Shown here: piece by piece, positions 21,571 to 30,920 of the stretch | Numbering within the stretch: the stretch's first letter is position 1 | Layout: every line of letters starts with the position of its first letter | Assembly (NCBI GenBank): GCA_002508705.1 | Contig: DAYL01000005.1 | Location: forward strand, 1 to 33,061 | DNA length: 33,061 nucleotides | Source: Methanoculleus sp. UBA374 | Lineage (GTDB): Archaea; Halobacteriota; Methanomicrobia; Methanomicrobiales; Methanoculleaceae | Reading direction: 5' to 3' | Notes under the pieces: generated by a model | Databases searched by the model: none | Seen by the model: the letters and a program-made list of their open reading frames with translations, nothing else | Told to the model about the DNA's origin: nothing | Program-made: the position numbers and the translations under genes

Positions 21571-23808
21571 TCAGTTGCTCCCTTCCCCGACCTTCCCGTG
21601 CACCCGCGTTCCCCCGGCCGGTTCCCGGGGTTTCATCGTTGCCGGTTCCCGGGCATACTCCACTCCGGCCCCCGCAAGGAGAGCCGGGTAGTACCGGGTG
21701 ACGTACTCCTTCACCATCCGGCGGGATGAAAATCGGGGGCCGTTGCTCTTGATCGACTCTTTCATCATCTTTACCCAGCCGTGCGGGACGTCGTCGATGG
21801 AACGGTTGTAGTAGAGCGGGACGACCTTCTTTTCGAGGAGGTCGTAGATCGCCGCGGCGTCGCTGCGGTCTCTCCCGTCGCAGGCTGTCGTCTCGTCTCC
21901 GAACGCCCAGCCGTTTCTGCCGTTGTAGCCCTCGGCCCACCAGCCGTCAAGGATGGAGAGGTTCAGGACCCCCGAAAGCGACGCCTTCATACCGCTCGTC
22001 CCGCTCGCCTCCATCGGGGGCAACGGGTTGTTTAGCCAGACGTCGACGCCGTGCACCAGGTACTGCGCCATCTGTTCGCCGTAATCTTCGACGAAGGCGA
22101 TCCTTCCGCCGAACTCCGGCTGCTGTGCGTAGCGGTAGATCTGCTGGAGCACCTGTTTTCCCCCGGTGTCGGCCGGGTGGGCCTTGCCGGCAAAGATGAT
22201 CTGGACGGGATGCCAGGGGTTGTTCAGGATGCCCATTAGCCGCTCCGGGTCCTCGAAGATGAGGTATGCCCGTTTATAGGTCGAGAACCGCCGGGCAAAC
22301 CCGATCGTCAGGACGGAAGGGTTGAGGAACGCTCCTTCAGCCGCCGGATTCGACGCTCCGCCGTTATGTGTCGTCCATTTGACCCGCTCCTGTTCCCGGA
22401 TGCGGTTGAAGAGTTTCGCCTTCAGCCAGGTGTGAAGATGCCAGAGTTCGTCATCCGGGATCTCCTCGACGAGTTCCCAGACCGCCGGGTCGTCGTGCTC
22501 CGAGAGCCAGTCGGGAGAGGTCGGCCCGATATGCCGGTCGTAGAGTTCCTTCATCCGGGGGTTCAGCCAGGTCGGTACATGGACGCCGTTCGTGATGGAG
22601 TCGATGGGCACCTTCTCCTCCGGCGTCCCGGGCCACAGGCAATGCCACATCCGCCGGGTGACGGCCCCGTTCACACGTGAGACGCCGTTGCGGTGCGCCG
22701 ACATACGCAGGGCGAACGCGGTCATGTTGAACCCGGCGCCGGGGTTCTGCGGGTGGACGCCAAGCTGCAGGAACCGCGTCCGGTCGATGCCGAGCGCCGG
22801 ATAGTAGGTCTTGAAGTAGCGGTCGATGAGGTCGACGGGAAAGACATCGTGGCCCGCAGGGACAGGCGTGTGCGTGGTGAAGACGGACGTTGCCTGCACC
22901 TCTGCGAGCGCCTCCTCGAAGTCCGTCCCCCGTTCGACCCGCTCCCGGACCCGTTCAAGCAGTGCAAACGCCGGATGACCTTCGTTTAAGTGCACCGCCG
23001 CATAATCGATACCGAGCGTATGGAGCATCTGCCAGCCGCCGATGCCGAGCACGATCTCCTGCCGGAGGCGCTGTTCCGGGTCTCCCATGTAGAGCCGGGA
23101 CGATATGCCCCTGTTTTTGGGGTCGTTGCAGGGGATGTCCGTATCGAGGAGGTAAAGCGGGACCCTGCCGACCTGGACCTTCCAGACGGCGGTGTAGATG
23201 GGCGGGTCGATACGCGGGACCCGGATCACCAGGTCTCCTCCTGCCGGGTCAAGAACCCGGGTGATGGGCGCCGCATCGCGGTCGACCGGCTCGGTAATGC
23301 CTTCCTGCCAGCCATCCGGGGTGATGTGCTGGTGGAGGTAGCCCTGCGAGTACATGAACCCGACGGCAACCATCGGGAGGCCGAGGTCGCTTGCTTCTTT
23401 TAAGTGGTCGCCGGCGAGGAACCCGAGTCCGCCCGCATAGAAGGGGAGCGAGTGATGGAGCCCGTATTCCGCCGAGAAGTAGGCGATTGTCAACGGGGGA
23501 TTCCCGGGGTAGTTCTCGGCGAACCAGGTCCCGGTGGCGTTCATGTACCTCCTGAACCGGTGCATGATGATCTCGTAGCGGTGGAGATAGGCGGGGTTCT
23601 CCGCCGCCTGGTCCAGGAACTCAACCGGTATCTCGCGGAGCATCCGAACCGGGTTGTGGACGCTCTCTCTCCATGCCTGCCGGTTCAGTTGCTTGAAGAG
23701 CAGTCGTGCCTCCGGGTTCCAGCTCCACCAGAGGTTGTATGCGAGGTCGACGAGCCCGGAGATCCTCTCCGGGATACGATCAATGAGGTCATGTGCGGGA
23801 GTTCCCAT
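21571..23808 (-). CDS. glgP: Alpha-glucan phosphorylase (GT35)
   Basis: 745 residues of the short glycogen phosphorylase-like type found in thermophiles and archaea. It releases glucose-1-phosphate from the non-reducing ends of alpha-1,4 glucan. The N-terminus (ERISGLVDLAYNLWWSWNPEARLLF) is the DUF3417 domain. The body includes YFSAEYGLHHSLPFYAGGLGFLAGDHLKEASDLG, HLNEGHPAF and VFTTHTPVPAGHD. The C-terminus has MEASGTSGMKASLSGVLNLSILDGWWAEG, whose Lys (about residue 608) should carry pyridoxal phosphate. A TATA-like AATAATAAAT lies about 40 bases before the ATG, so this gene is transcribed separately from the synthesis operon behind its terminator. Confidence 0.93.
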   Translation of the reverse strand: MGTPAHDLIDRIPERISGLVDLAYNLWWSWNPEARLLFKQLNRQAWRESVHNPVRMLREIPVEFLDQAAENPAYLHRYEIIMHRFRRYMNATGTWFAENYPGNPPLTIAYFSAEYGLHHSLPFYAGGLGFLAGDHLKEASDLGLPMVAVGFMYSQGYLHQHITPDGWQEGITEPVDRDAAPITRVLDPAGGDLVIRVPRIDPPIYTAVWKVQVGRVPLYLLDTDIPCNDPKNRGISSRLYMGDPEQRLRQEIVLGIGGWQMLHTLGIDYAAVHLNEGHPAFALLERVRERVERGTDFEEALAEVQATSVFTTHTPVPAGHDVFPVDLIDRYFKTYYPALGIDRTRFLQLGVHPQNPGAGFNMTAFALRMSAHRNGVSRVNGAVTRRMWHCLWPGTPEEKVPIDSITNGVHVPTWLNPRMKELYDRHIGPTSPDWLSEHDDPAVWELVEEIPDDELWHLHTWLKAKLFNRIREQERVKWTTHNGGASNPAAEGAFLNPSVLTIGFARRFSTYKRAYLIFEDPERLMGILNNPWHPVQIIFAGKAHPADTGGKQVLQQIYRYAQQPEFGGRIAFVEDYGEQMAQYLVHGVDVWLNNPLPPMEASGTSGMKASLSGVLNLSILDGWWAEGYNGRNGWAFGDETTACDGRDRSDAAAIYDLLEKKVVPLYYNRSIDDVPHGWVKMMKESIKSNGPRFSSRRMVKEYVTRYYPALLAGAGVEYAREPATMKPREPAGGTRVHGKVGEGSN

Positions 23809-23891
23809 GCGTTCTGCCTTCTTCTGAAGGATTTACCGTCTGTATTTATTATTCTATGTTTACGGATTTTAGTGAATGCCTGAGAGAATGG

Positions 23892-23957
23892 AAAAAATTG
23901 AGCAGTATCCGGCTTCTCCGAGCCCCGGGAGCCTCTGGGTGCGGGCTTCCGGGGTTC
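23892..23957 (-). terminator. Terminator of the glycogen operon
   Basis: On the minus strand GAACCCCGGAAGCC (23957-23944) pairs with GGCTCCCGGGGCTC (23933-23920) at 12 of 14 positions around a ten-base loop. A T6 run follows at 23897-23892. The stem overlaps the malQ stop codon. Confidence 0.7.
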
Positions 23958-25455
23958 ACCCTCTCCCGTAGATCTCCGTAACTCCAGCAAACTCCCGCAG
24001 ACCCTCCTCCCCCATCTGCTCCGGCCGGAGCCGCCACTCCCAGTTTCCCTCCGTCGTGCCCGGTCGGTTCATCCGCGCCTCCTCCCCGAGGCCGAGGATG
24101 TCCTGCATCGGGATGATGACGGTATCGGCGGGGGAGAGCATCGCGAGGCGTATGAAGATCCGGGGGACCTGGTCGGCACTCACCGGGCCCCCGATGTAGC
24201 GGAAGAGGACGTCTTTCCGGTCGCCGGCGACCTCGTGCTCGAACCATCCCCGGACCGTGTTGTTGTCGTGCGTCCCCGTGTAGGCGACGGCGTGCTCCGT
24301 GATGTTATGGGGCGCGTGGGGGTTCTTTGCGACGTCGCCGCCGGAGAAGCCGAAAATCAGGACCTTCATCCCCGGGAACCCGAAATGAGCCATCGTCTCG
24401 TGGACGTCGGCGGTGATGTGGCCGAGGTCCTCGGCGATGATGGGAAGGCACGGCCTGCTTGCGTGCAGCAGGGTGAAGAAGTCCCGGCCGGATGCATCGA
24501 CCCAGCGCCCGTTCTCCGCGGTCGCATCGCCCGCCGGGACCTCCCAGAACTGCAGAAAGCCCCGGAAGTGGTCGAGGCGCAGCCGGTCGACGAGGACGAG
24601 GGTGCGGTCGACCCGGCTCTCCCACCACGCGAACCCCTGCGCCCGGTGTGCATCCCAGTTGTAGACCGGATTTCCCCACAGTTGCCCGGTCTTGCTGAAG
24701 ATGTCCGGGGGGACCCCTGCAACAGCCGCCGGCTTCTTCTGTTCGTTGAGTTTGAAGAGCCCCGGGTTCGCCCAGAGGTCGACGCTGTCGTAGGTCGGGT
24801 AGAACGGGAGGTCCCCGATGATCTGGATGTGGCGCTTGCGGCAGTGGTTCTTGAGCGTCCTCCACTGGTGCTCGAAGACGTACTGGAGGAACTTCTCCCG
24901 GAGTATCCGGTCTGCGAGTTCGGTGCCGTACTTCCGGAGCGCCTCATCGCGGCGGTCCCGGACCCCGGCCGGCCAGTCGCCCCAGGTCTTCCCGGGGAAC
25001 TGCTCCTTGAGGGCGGCGAAGATCGCGTAGTCGTTGAGCCACGCGACGTTTTCGGCCGCGAAATCCTTGTAGCGGAAATCCGCGCCGCGTTCTTTGAACC
25101 GTGAAAACGCCAGGTCGAAGAGGCGGTTCTTGTAGTCCATGACCGCCGGGTAATCCACCCGGTCCCCGGGAAAAACAGGAGGGTCCCCGATGTCCTCCGG
25201 GGCGAGGAGACCGTCCGCGACCATCTGTTCGGGGCTGATGAGCCAGGCGTTCCCGGCAAACGCCGAGGGGCTCTGGTAGGGCGAGTTGGCGAACGCCGGA
25301 GATGTCGGGTTGAGGGGAAGGATCTGCCAGTAGCGCTGTCCGGCACCGGCGAGGAGGTCCACGAACCGGTGCGCCGCGGGCCCGAGGTCGCCGATGCCGT
25401 AGGCCGACGGCAGGGACGTGATGTGGAGGAGAACCCCGCTGCTCCGCCGGTTCAT
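23956..25455 (-). CDS. malQ: 4-alpha-glucanotransferase (GH77, amylomaltase)
   Basis: 499 residues, standard for GH77. It moves alpha-1,4-glucan segments between chains. The N-terminal SSGVLLHITSLPSAYGIGDLG and NSPYQSPSAFAGN are family signatures. The catalytic nucleophile is D295 (LRLDHFRGF), the acid/base E342 (IIAEDLG) and the transition-state stabiliser D397 (YTGTHDNNT). It starts 13 bases after the upstream GH57-type gene and is the last gene of the operon. In this context it would disproportionate chains released during glycogen trimming. Confidence 0.94.
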   Translation of the reverse strand: MNRRSSGVLLHITSLPSAYGIGDLGPAAHRFVDLLAGAGQRYWQILPLNPTSPAFANSPYQSPSAFAGNAWLISPEQMVADGLLAPEDIGDPPVFPGDRVDYPAVMDYKNRLFDLAFSRFKERGADFRYKDFAAENVAWLNDYAIFAALKEQFPGKTWGDWPAGVRDRRDEALRKYGTELADRILREKFLQYVFEHQWRTLKNHCRKRHIQIIGDLPFYPTYDSVDLWANPGLFKLNEQKKPAAVAGVPPDIFSKTGQLWGNPVYNWDAHRAQGFAWWESRVDRTLVLVDRLRLDHFRGFLQFWEVPAGDATAENGRWVDASGRDFFTLLHASRPCLPIIAEDLGHITADVHETMAHFGFPGMKVLIFGFSGGDVAKNPHAPHNITEHAVAYTGTHDNNTVRGWFEHEVAGDRKDVLFRYIGGPVSADQVPRIFIRLAMLSPADTVIIPMQDILGLGEEARMNRPGTTEGNWEWRLRPEQMGEEGLREFAGVTEIYGRG

Positions 25456-25468
25456 GTCCCGCGCCTCC

Positions 25469-27832
25469 TCACGTCACCCTCACGTTGAGGCATGCCGCCG
25501 CCCTCCTGAACGCCTCCGCCCATCTCCCGTCGTCCTGTCTCCTCTCCGCGTAGCGCCGACGCATCCCGATGATGAGGTTCTGACTCTCCCATAGGGTGAG
25601 CGCCAGCCCGACCATCTTCGCGCACCCGGTGATGCGGACGATCTCTTCGAGCGGGTCCGGATCGTCCGGCCGGGCCGCCGCTTTCCGGGCGGCGAGGGTG
25701 ATCCGCCTGCTCGCCGCCGCCCCGAGGTCCGCACGGTAGGGCGCAAGGTCGCAGGACCTCACCTCCCCCGCGAGCGCCGCAAATCGGTCCGGGTCGGGAC
25801 ACCCGCGGTCGAAGATCGCGAGCAGCCGCGCGGCGCCGGCGTGCGCCAGAAGATGGGCGGCGGCTCCCGGTGCGGGGAGCCCGAGGTCCGCAAGCACCGA
25901 GAGCAGCGCCCCGGCATCGCGGTAGACCGTGCAGACGGCCGACCCGATCCCGGGGGCAATCCTCCCTGCAATCGTCCACAGTTCCTCGTCGGAGAGGTCG
26001 GACGCGGTGTAGGCACGGGCGAAACCTCCGGCTACGGCGCCGGGCGGGTCGGGTCCCGCTGTCTCCTCCCACGTCTTCCGGAGCCCTTCGTCGCCGCCGG
26101 GCTCGCGCACGCCGAAAGCGACCCGGTCGATCCCGGCAAAGAACGCGGCCGCGTCGAGGAGCGTCTCTTCGCCCGTCGCACGCGACCGCACCCGGACGGT
26201 CCCGAGGATGCGGCGCCGGCCTCCGGCGTCCGACCGGTAACGCCAGTCTCCCTCGCAGGCATACATCCCGGCCGCGGGGGAGTCGAGGCCGAAGGTCTCA
26301 TAGAGAGCGGCCCCCGCCCCGATCCGGAGCAGGTCCTGCGCCGCCGGCCGGACCAGGGCCTCGTAGACCGCAGCACCGGTCGCGTAGTCCGGGTCGTTCG
26401 TCCGGGTCCGGCGGAGGAGAGCGACGAACGCCGCCTCAAGGTCGAGCCCGAGAGCCTGTCGGGCAAGGTCCATCGCCCGCTTCGCGTGCCGCATCACCTG
26501 GACGCTCCCCGGCTCCGCGATGTCGTCGAAGAACCAGCCGCAACTCGTCTGCATCAGCATCGCCTGCCGCTCAATCTCAAGGAGCATGAGTACCCGGCGG
26601 CGCTCGCCGGAGGAGAGGTCGCGGAGGGCGTGGCGCGAGAAGAACGCGGCCACGGCCTCGTCGGACCACCGGGCGATGACGAGGGCGACGGCGTCGTCCC
26701 GGGCCTTCTCGGGGTCGCGGACGAGGGCCGCGAGCGCCTCATCGACCCGGGGAGCGACGGCGTCCCGGACCATGACGACCGCCTCCCGGAGCGATCCGCG
26801 CCATTCCTGCGACCATCCGGGGTGCGCCCCGCTGTTGCACCCGCACCCTCGTTGCCAGCGTTCGACGCCGTGGATGCAGCTCCACGACGTCATCTCGCGG
26901 ACGACGACCTCATGCGTCGGCGGGTGGGCGGCGAGGTACTCTCCGTAGACCGTGAGCCGGACGTCGCGACGCGCCTCGACGGTTTTGAGGCAGTAGGCGA
27001 GCGCCATCTCCCCGAACGTGCGGTGATGGCCGTAGGTCTCCCCATCGGTCGCGATATGCACGAGTTCCGGCCGGTCTCTTTCCCGGGAGAACGCGCCGAG
27101 CAGACGGGCGGCAAACCGCCGCCCGTCGGAGAGCAGGTCGCCGAACGCGACGTCGTGGGCTATTCCTCCGTCGTAGAAGAAGACGGCGATGCTTCTCCCG
27201 GAGGGGAGGCGGCAGAGGTAGGGCATGGTTGTATCGACCCGGCAGCCGGAGACGTCCGTCCAGGCCTCCGCCCCGACCGGGCGGACCCTCTCCGCCTGGT
27301 GGGCGGCGAGGACCGTGAACCGGACTCCCGCTTCCGCCATCAGGTCCAGGGACTCGAGATCGACCGCCGTCTCCGGGAGCCACATCCCCTCGGGCTTCCG
27401 GCCGAATCGGGCTTCGAAATCGCGGACTCCCCAGACGACCTGAGCCCTTTTGTCCCGCCGGGTCGCAAGCGGCATGATGATGTGGTTGTAGCAGGCGGCT
27501 ATCGCGGACCCGTGCCCGGCGTAGTGCTCTCTGCTCGCCCGGTCGGCCTCGACGATCGCACCGTAGACCACCGGGCGGTGCGTTTCAAGCCAGGCAAGAA
27601 GCGTGGGTGCGGCCGTGAAGCTGATCCTTTCGTAGGTGTTCGCGACCTGTGCGATCCTGCCGTCGGCATCAAGGATACGTGCGGCGGTGTTCGGCCCGTA
27701 GCACTCCGCGGTCACCCGTTCGTTCCAGTCGTGGTACGGGGCGGCGGAGCGCTGGACCTCGACGTCCCCGAGCCAGGGGTTCTCCCGTGAAGGCTGGTAG
27801 AAGTGCCCGTGGATGCAGACGGCGCGGTCCAT
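25469..27832 (-). CDS. GH57 family protein with DUF3536 C-terminus
   Basis: 787 residues from ATG 27832; the open frame continues far upstream but only as a shadow of glgB. GH57 motifs are clear: HGHFYQP (8-14), the nucleophile region WLPE (E154) and the acid region ATDGETYGHH (D263). Residues from about 300 on (WSCIHGVERWQRGCGCNSG, LMLLEIERQAMLMQTSCGWFFDDI, ETFGLDSPAAGMY) correspond to the DUF3536 extension. GH57 enzymes retain configuration and act on alpha-glucans (amylase, branching enzyme, amylopullulanase); the specificity of the DUF3536 group is not known to me. It lies two bases after glgB, with a G-rich ribosome site inside the glgB end, so it surely works on the same polymer. Confidence 0.85.
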   Translation of the reverse strand: MDRAVCIHGHFYQPSRENPWLGDVEVQRSAAPYHDWNERVTAECYGPNTAARILDADGRIAQVANTYERISFTAAPTLLAWLETHRPVVYGAIVEADRASREHYAGHGSAIAACYNHIIMPLATRRDKRAQVVWGVRDFEARFGRKPEGMWLPETAVDLESLDLMAEAGVRFTVLAAHQAERVRPVGAEAWTDVSGCRVDTTMPYLCRLPSGRSIAVFFYDGGIAHDVAFGDLLSDGRRFAARLLGAFSRERDRPELVHIATDGETYGHHRTFGEMALAYCLKTVEARRDVRLTVYGEYLAAHPPTHEVVVREMTSWSCIHGVERWQRGCGCNSGAHPGWSQEWRGSLREAVVMVRDAVAPRVDEALAALVRDPEKARDDAVALVIARWSDEAVAAFFSRHALRDLSSGERRRVLMLLEIERQAMLMQTSCGWFFDDIAEPGSVQVMRHAKRAMDLARQALGLDLEAAFVALLRRTRTNDPDYATGAAVYEALVRPAAQDLLRIGAGAALYETFGLDSPAAGMYACEGDWRYRSDAGGRRRILGTVRVRSRATGEETLLDAAAFFAGIDRVAFGVREPGGDEGLRKTWEETAGPDPPGAVAGGFARAYTASDLSDEELWTIAGRIAPGIGSAVCTVYRDAGALLSVLADLGLPAPGAAAHLLAHAGAARLLAIFDRGCPDPDRFAALAGEVRSCDLAPYRADLGAAASRRITLAARKAAARPDDPDPLEEIVRITGCAKMVGLALTLWESQNLIIGMRRRYAERRQDDGRWAEAFRRAAACLNVRVT

Positions 27833-27834
27833 CG

Positions 27835-29754
27835 TCACGCCCCCTCGGGAGCGAAGACGACCGCGGCGAGCGGGGGCAGGGTGAGCGGGAGGGACCACGG
27901 CCGGCCGTGCGCCGGGACCTGCTCCGCCTCCACCCCTCCGAGGTTGCCGACGCCGCTTCCGCCGTACTCGACCGCGTCGCTGTTGAGCACCTCCTCCCAG
28001 AACCCGCCGAACGGGACGCCGACCCGGTAGCCGTAACGCGGCACCGGGGTGCAGTTGCAGACGACGAGGACGACGGCGTCGGCCGATAACCCCCGCCGGA
28101 GGTAACTGACGACGCTCTTCTCCACGTCCGAGAAGTCGACCCACTCGAACCCGCCCGGATCGGCGTCCCGTTCGTGGAGGGCGGGTTCCCGCCGATAGAG
28201 GCGGTTCAGGTCGGCGACCCACTGGAGGGTCCCCCGGTGGGGAGGATACTGCAGGAGGTCCCACGCAAGCCCGGCATCGTGGCTCCACTCCGACCACTGC
28301 CCGAACTCTCCGCCCATGAAGAGGAGTTTCTTTCCGGGGTGCGTGAACATATACCCGTAGAGGAGGCGGAGGTTCGCCCGTTTCCGCCACTCGTCGCCGG
28401 GCATCTTCCCCACGAGCGAACTCTTCTCGTGGACGACCTCGTCGTGCGAGAGGGGGAGGATATAGCGCTCGGAAAACGCGTACCATATGCTGAACGTGAG
28501 GAGGTCGGGCCGGTACTTCCGGAAGACCGGGTCGAGAGCGAAGTAGTCCAGGGTATCGTGCATCCAGCCCATGTTCCACTTCAGGTCGAACCCGAGCCCC
28601 CCGGTCGCGGTCGGTGCGGTCACCCCCGGCCAGGAGGTCGCCTCCTCGGCGATGACGAGCGCGTCCGGGAAGTTTGCGTGGACCGTGTCGTTCACTTTCC
28701 GGAGGAACCCGATAGCCTCGAGGTTCTCCCGCCCGCCGTAGACGTTCGGCGTCCACTCCCCGGCGCTCCGTGCATAGTCGAGGTAGAGCATCGAGGAGAC
28801 CGCATCCACCCGGAGCCCGTCCGCATGGTAGCGTTCGAGCCAGAAGACGGCGCTGCTCGTAAGGAACGACCGGACCTCGTTTCTTCCGAGGTTGAAGAGG
28901 TAACTCTTCCACTCCGGGTGGCAGCGCTGTCGGGGGAGGGCGTGCTCGTAGAGGTAGGTGCCGTCGAAGTAGGAGAGCCCGTAGCCGTCGGCGGGGAAGT
29001 GGGACGGCACCCAGTCGAGGAATACCCCGATCCCGCGCTGGTGGAGCGTGTCGACGAGGTGCATGAAGTCCTCCGGGGTGCCGTACCGGCTGGTGGGCGC
29101 GAAGTAGCCGAGCGTCTGGTAGCCCCAGGAGGCGTAGAGCGGGTGCTCCATGACGGGGAGGAACTCGACGTGGGTAAACCCGGCATCGAGCACGTAGTCG
29201 GCGAGTTCGGCCGCCAGTTCCCGGTAACTCAGGGACCGGTTCTTCTCCTCCGGCACCTTCCGCCACGAACCGGGGTGCACCTCGTAGACGGATATCGGGG
29301 CATCTATGGAATTGTTCCTCTCCCGGCAACGTAGCCACGCCCGGTCCCGCCAGGTATACGCGAGGTTCCAGACGATGGACGCGGTCTTCGGCGGGACCTC
29401 CCAGAAGTACGCAAACGGGTCGCCCTTCTCCACACGGTAGCCGCCGTACCTGCTTAGGATGTGATACTTGTAGAGCGCCCCGTGGCCGATATCCGGGATG
29501 AACCCTTCCCAGATGCCGGAGTTGTCGCTCCGCGCGCAGAGCGGGTCGCGGCCCGCTTTCCAGCCGTTGAAGTCCCCGATGACCGAGACTTCCGCGGCAT
29601 TCGGCGCCCAGACCGCAAAGAACGTCCCCTGCGCGTCTCCGGCGACGACCGGGTGCGACCCCAGCCTGTCATAGAGGCGGGAGTGGGTCCCCTGCCGAAA
29701 GAGGTAGACGTCGTAGTCGGTGATGAGGCTCCCGGTCTTCGTGATCTCCTGCAC
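27835..29754 (-). CDS. glgB: 1,4-alpha-glucan branching enzyme (GH13)
   Basis: 639 residues. It makes alpha-1,6 branches by transferring cut alpha-1,4 chains. An N-terminal CBM48-type domain ([22 protein letters not shown], about 25-110) precedes the catalytic barrel. Residues are D317 ([11 protein letters not shown], nucleophile), E370 (VIAEEATSW, acid/base) and H437/D438 ([10 protein letters not shown]). A beta-sandwich C-domain ends the protein. Start GTG 29754 is supported by GGGGGAGG in the end of the upstream gene, five bases after whose stop it begins. The presence of a GH13 branching enzyme alongside two GH57 proteins is notable, since GH57 also includes branching enzymes. Confidence 0.94.
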   Translation of the reverse strand: MQEITKTGSLITDYDVYLFRQGTHSRLYDRLGSHPVVAGDAQGTFFAVWAPNAAEVSVIGDFNGWKAGRDPLCARSDNSGIWEGFIPDIGHGALYKYHILSRYGGYRVEKGDPFAYFWEVPPKTASIVWNLAYTWRDRAWLRCRERNNSIDAPISVYEVHPGSWRKVPEEKNRSLSYRELAAELADYVLDAGFTHVEFLPVMEHPLYASWGYQTLGYFAPTSRYGTPEDFMHLVDTLHQRGIGVFLDWVPSHFPADGYGLSYFDGTYLYEHALPRQRCHPEWKSYLFNLGRNEVRSFLTSSAVFWLERYHADGLRVDAVSSMLYLDYARSAGEWTPNVYGGRENLEAIGFLRKVNDTVHANFPDALVIAEEATSWPGVTAPTATGGLGFDLKWNMGWMHDTLDYFALDPVFRKYRPDLLTFSIWYAFSERYILPLSHDEVVHEKSSLVGKMPGDEWRKRANLRLLYGYMFTHPGKKLLFMGGEFGQWSEWSHDAGLAWDLLQYPPHRGTLQWVADLNRLYRREPALHERDADPGGFEWVDFSDVEKSVVSYLRRGLSADAVVLVVCNCTPVPRYGYRVGVPFGGFWEEVLNSDAVEYGGSGVGNLGGVEAEQVPAHGRPWSLPLTLPPLAAVVFAPEGA

Positions 29755-29759
29755 GGGCC

Positions 29760-30920
29760 TCAGCCTCCCCCGGGATTGCCGGAGAGAACCCGTCCATAGA
29801 CTTCAAGCATCCTCTCCGTGACGGCATCCCACCGGAACTTCTCCATCACCTTTCTATGCCCGGCCTTTCCGAGCCTCTGCATGTAGGCCGGGTCGTCGAT
29901 GAGGTGGGAGACTCCCCAGGCGATAGAGTCCGGTCGGACGGGGACCTTGATGCCGTTCTTGTAGTTATCGATGTTCTCGGAGAGCCCCCCGACGTCGGTC
30001 GCGACGACGCAGCGCTCCGCGCTCCACGCCTCCGTGAGGACAAGCCCGAACGGCTCGTTCCTGCTCGGTATGACGACGAGGTCGCAGGCGTTCAGGAGCC
30101 GGATGTGCTCCGCGTCGGAGACGTAGCCGAGGAACTGCACGGGAAGACCGTGCGCCGTGCTCTCCAGGTACCCGCGCATATCTCCGTTACCGGCAAAGAG
30201 GAACTGCACGTCCCAGCGCTTGGCGAGGATCTGGGGGATAGCCTGCATCAGGAGGTCGGGCCCCTTCTGGTAGGTGAGGCGCCCGACGAAGAGGACGACG
30301 GGTGCCAGAGGATGGATGCCGTAGTGCTTCTTCACCTCACCCGGGTCGACCGGGATACGGTAGGCGGAGGGATCGATGCCGTTCGGGATGACGGTGACCT
30401 TCCACCCCGGGACGTTGTAGAGCCACATCACCTCGGTCTTCGTCGAATTCGAGACGGTCGTGACCGCCTTTGCGATGTAGCCCCCGTACCACTCTTTACC
30501 CGAAATCTCCTGGAACTCCCACCAGCCGCCGAAGTTTCCCCCGTGCCTCCCGTATTCGGTGGAGTGGTAGGAGAGGACGGTGTTTCGGTCGCGGAGGAGG
30601 TGCATCGCCTCGACGAGGTGCCAGTCGTGGAAGTGGAGAATGTCGAACGGGGGGGTGTCGCAGGCGCGGAAGGCGTCCACGAGCATGTTGCTCATGGTCC
30701 GGCAGTACTCGACGATGTTGTCGCCGAACGGCAGGCAGTAGTGGTAGTGGACGCCCTCGATCACTGCATCGCCGTTCTCTCCCCGCGTGAAGAAGTGGAC
30801 TTCGTGCCCCTTTTGGGCGAGGTGCTCGGCGAGGTGGGTCGCTGCCGGTGCAAGGCCGCCCACCTTGAACGTGGAGTGAAGCGACTCCCAGCAGAAGAAT
30901 GCTAACTTAAACGTTTCCAT
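29760..30920 (-). CDS. GT4 glycogen synthase-like glycosyltransferase
   Basis: 386 residues with the GT-B fold. The N-terminal loop KVGGLAPA (19-26) is the KxGGL nucleotide-sugar/glucan site of glycogen synthases. The C-terminal nucleotide-binding part has VGRLTYQKG (R214, K219) and the EX7E motif [11 protein letters not shown] (E289, E297). It is shorter than bacterial GlgA (about 480) and belongs to GT4 rather than GT5 by its sequence style, as in other archaeal glycogen clusters. It would elongate alpha-1,4 glucan from ADP- or UDP-glucose; the donor is not decided by the sequence. The ATG lies inside the end of the preceding GH57 gene (19-base overlap). Confidence 0.87.
   Translation of the reverse strand: METFKLAFFCWESLHSTFKVGGLAPAATHLAEHLAQKGHEVHFFTRGENGDAVIEGVHYHYCLPFGDNIVEYCRTMSNMLVDAFRACDTPPFDILHFHDWHLVEAMHLLRDRNTVLSYHSTEYGRHGGNFGGWWEFQEISGKEWYGGYIAKAVTTVSNSTKTEVMWLYNVPGWKVTVIPNGIDPSAYRIPVDPGEVKKHYGIHPLAPVVLFVGRLTYQKGPDLLMQAIPQILAKRWDVQFLFAGNGDMRGYLESTAHGLPVQFLGYVSDAEHIRLLNACDLVVIPSRNEPFGLVLTEAWSAERCVVATDVGGLSENIDNYKNGIKVPVRPDSIAWGVSHLIDDPAYMQRLGKAGHRKVMEKFRWDAVTERMLEVYGRVLSGNPGGG

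Noticed and set aside
27833..29338. N-terminal extension of the DUF3536-GH57 frame to 1289 codons
   Set aside because: The extra 502 codons are antisense-free shadow of glgB in another frame (Arg/Pro-rich); GH57 motif 1 starts right after ATG 27832.
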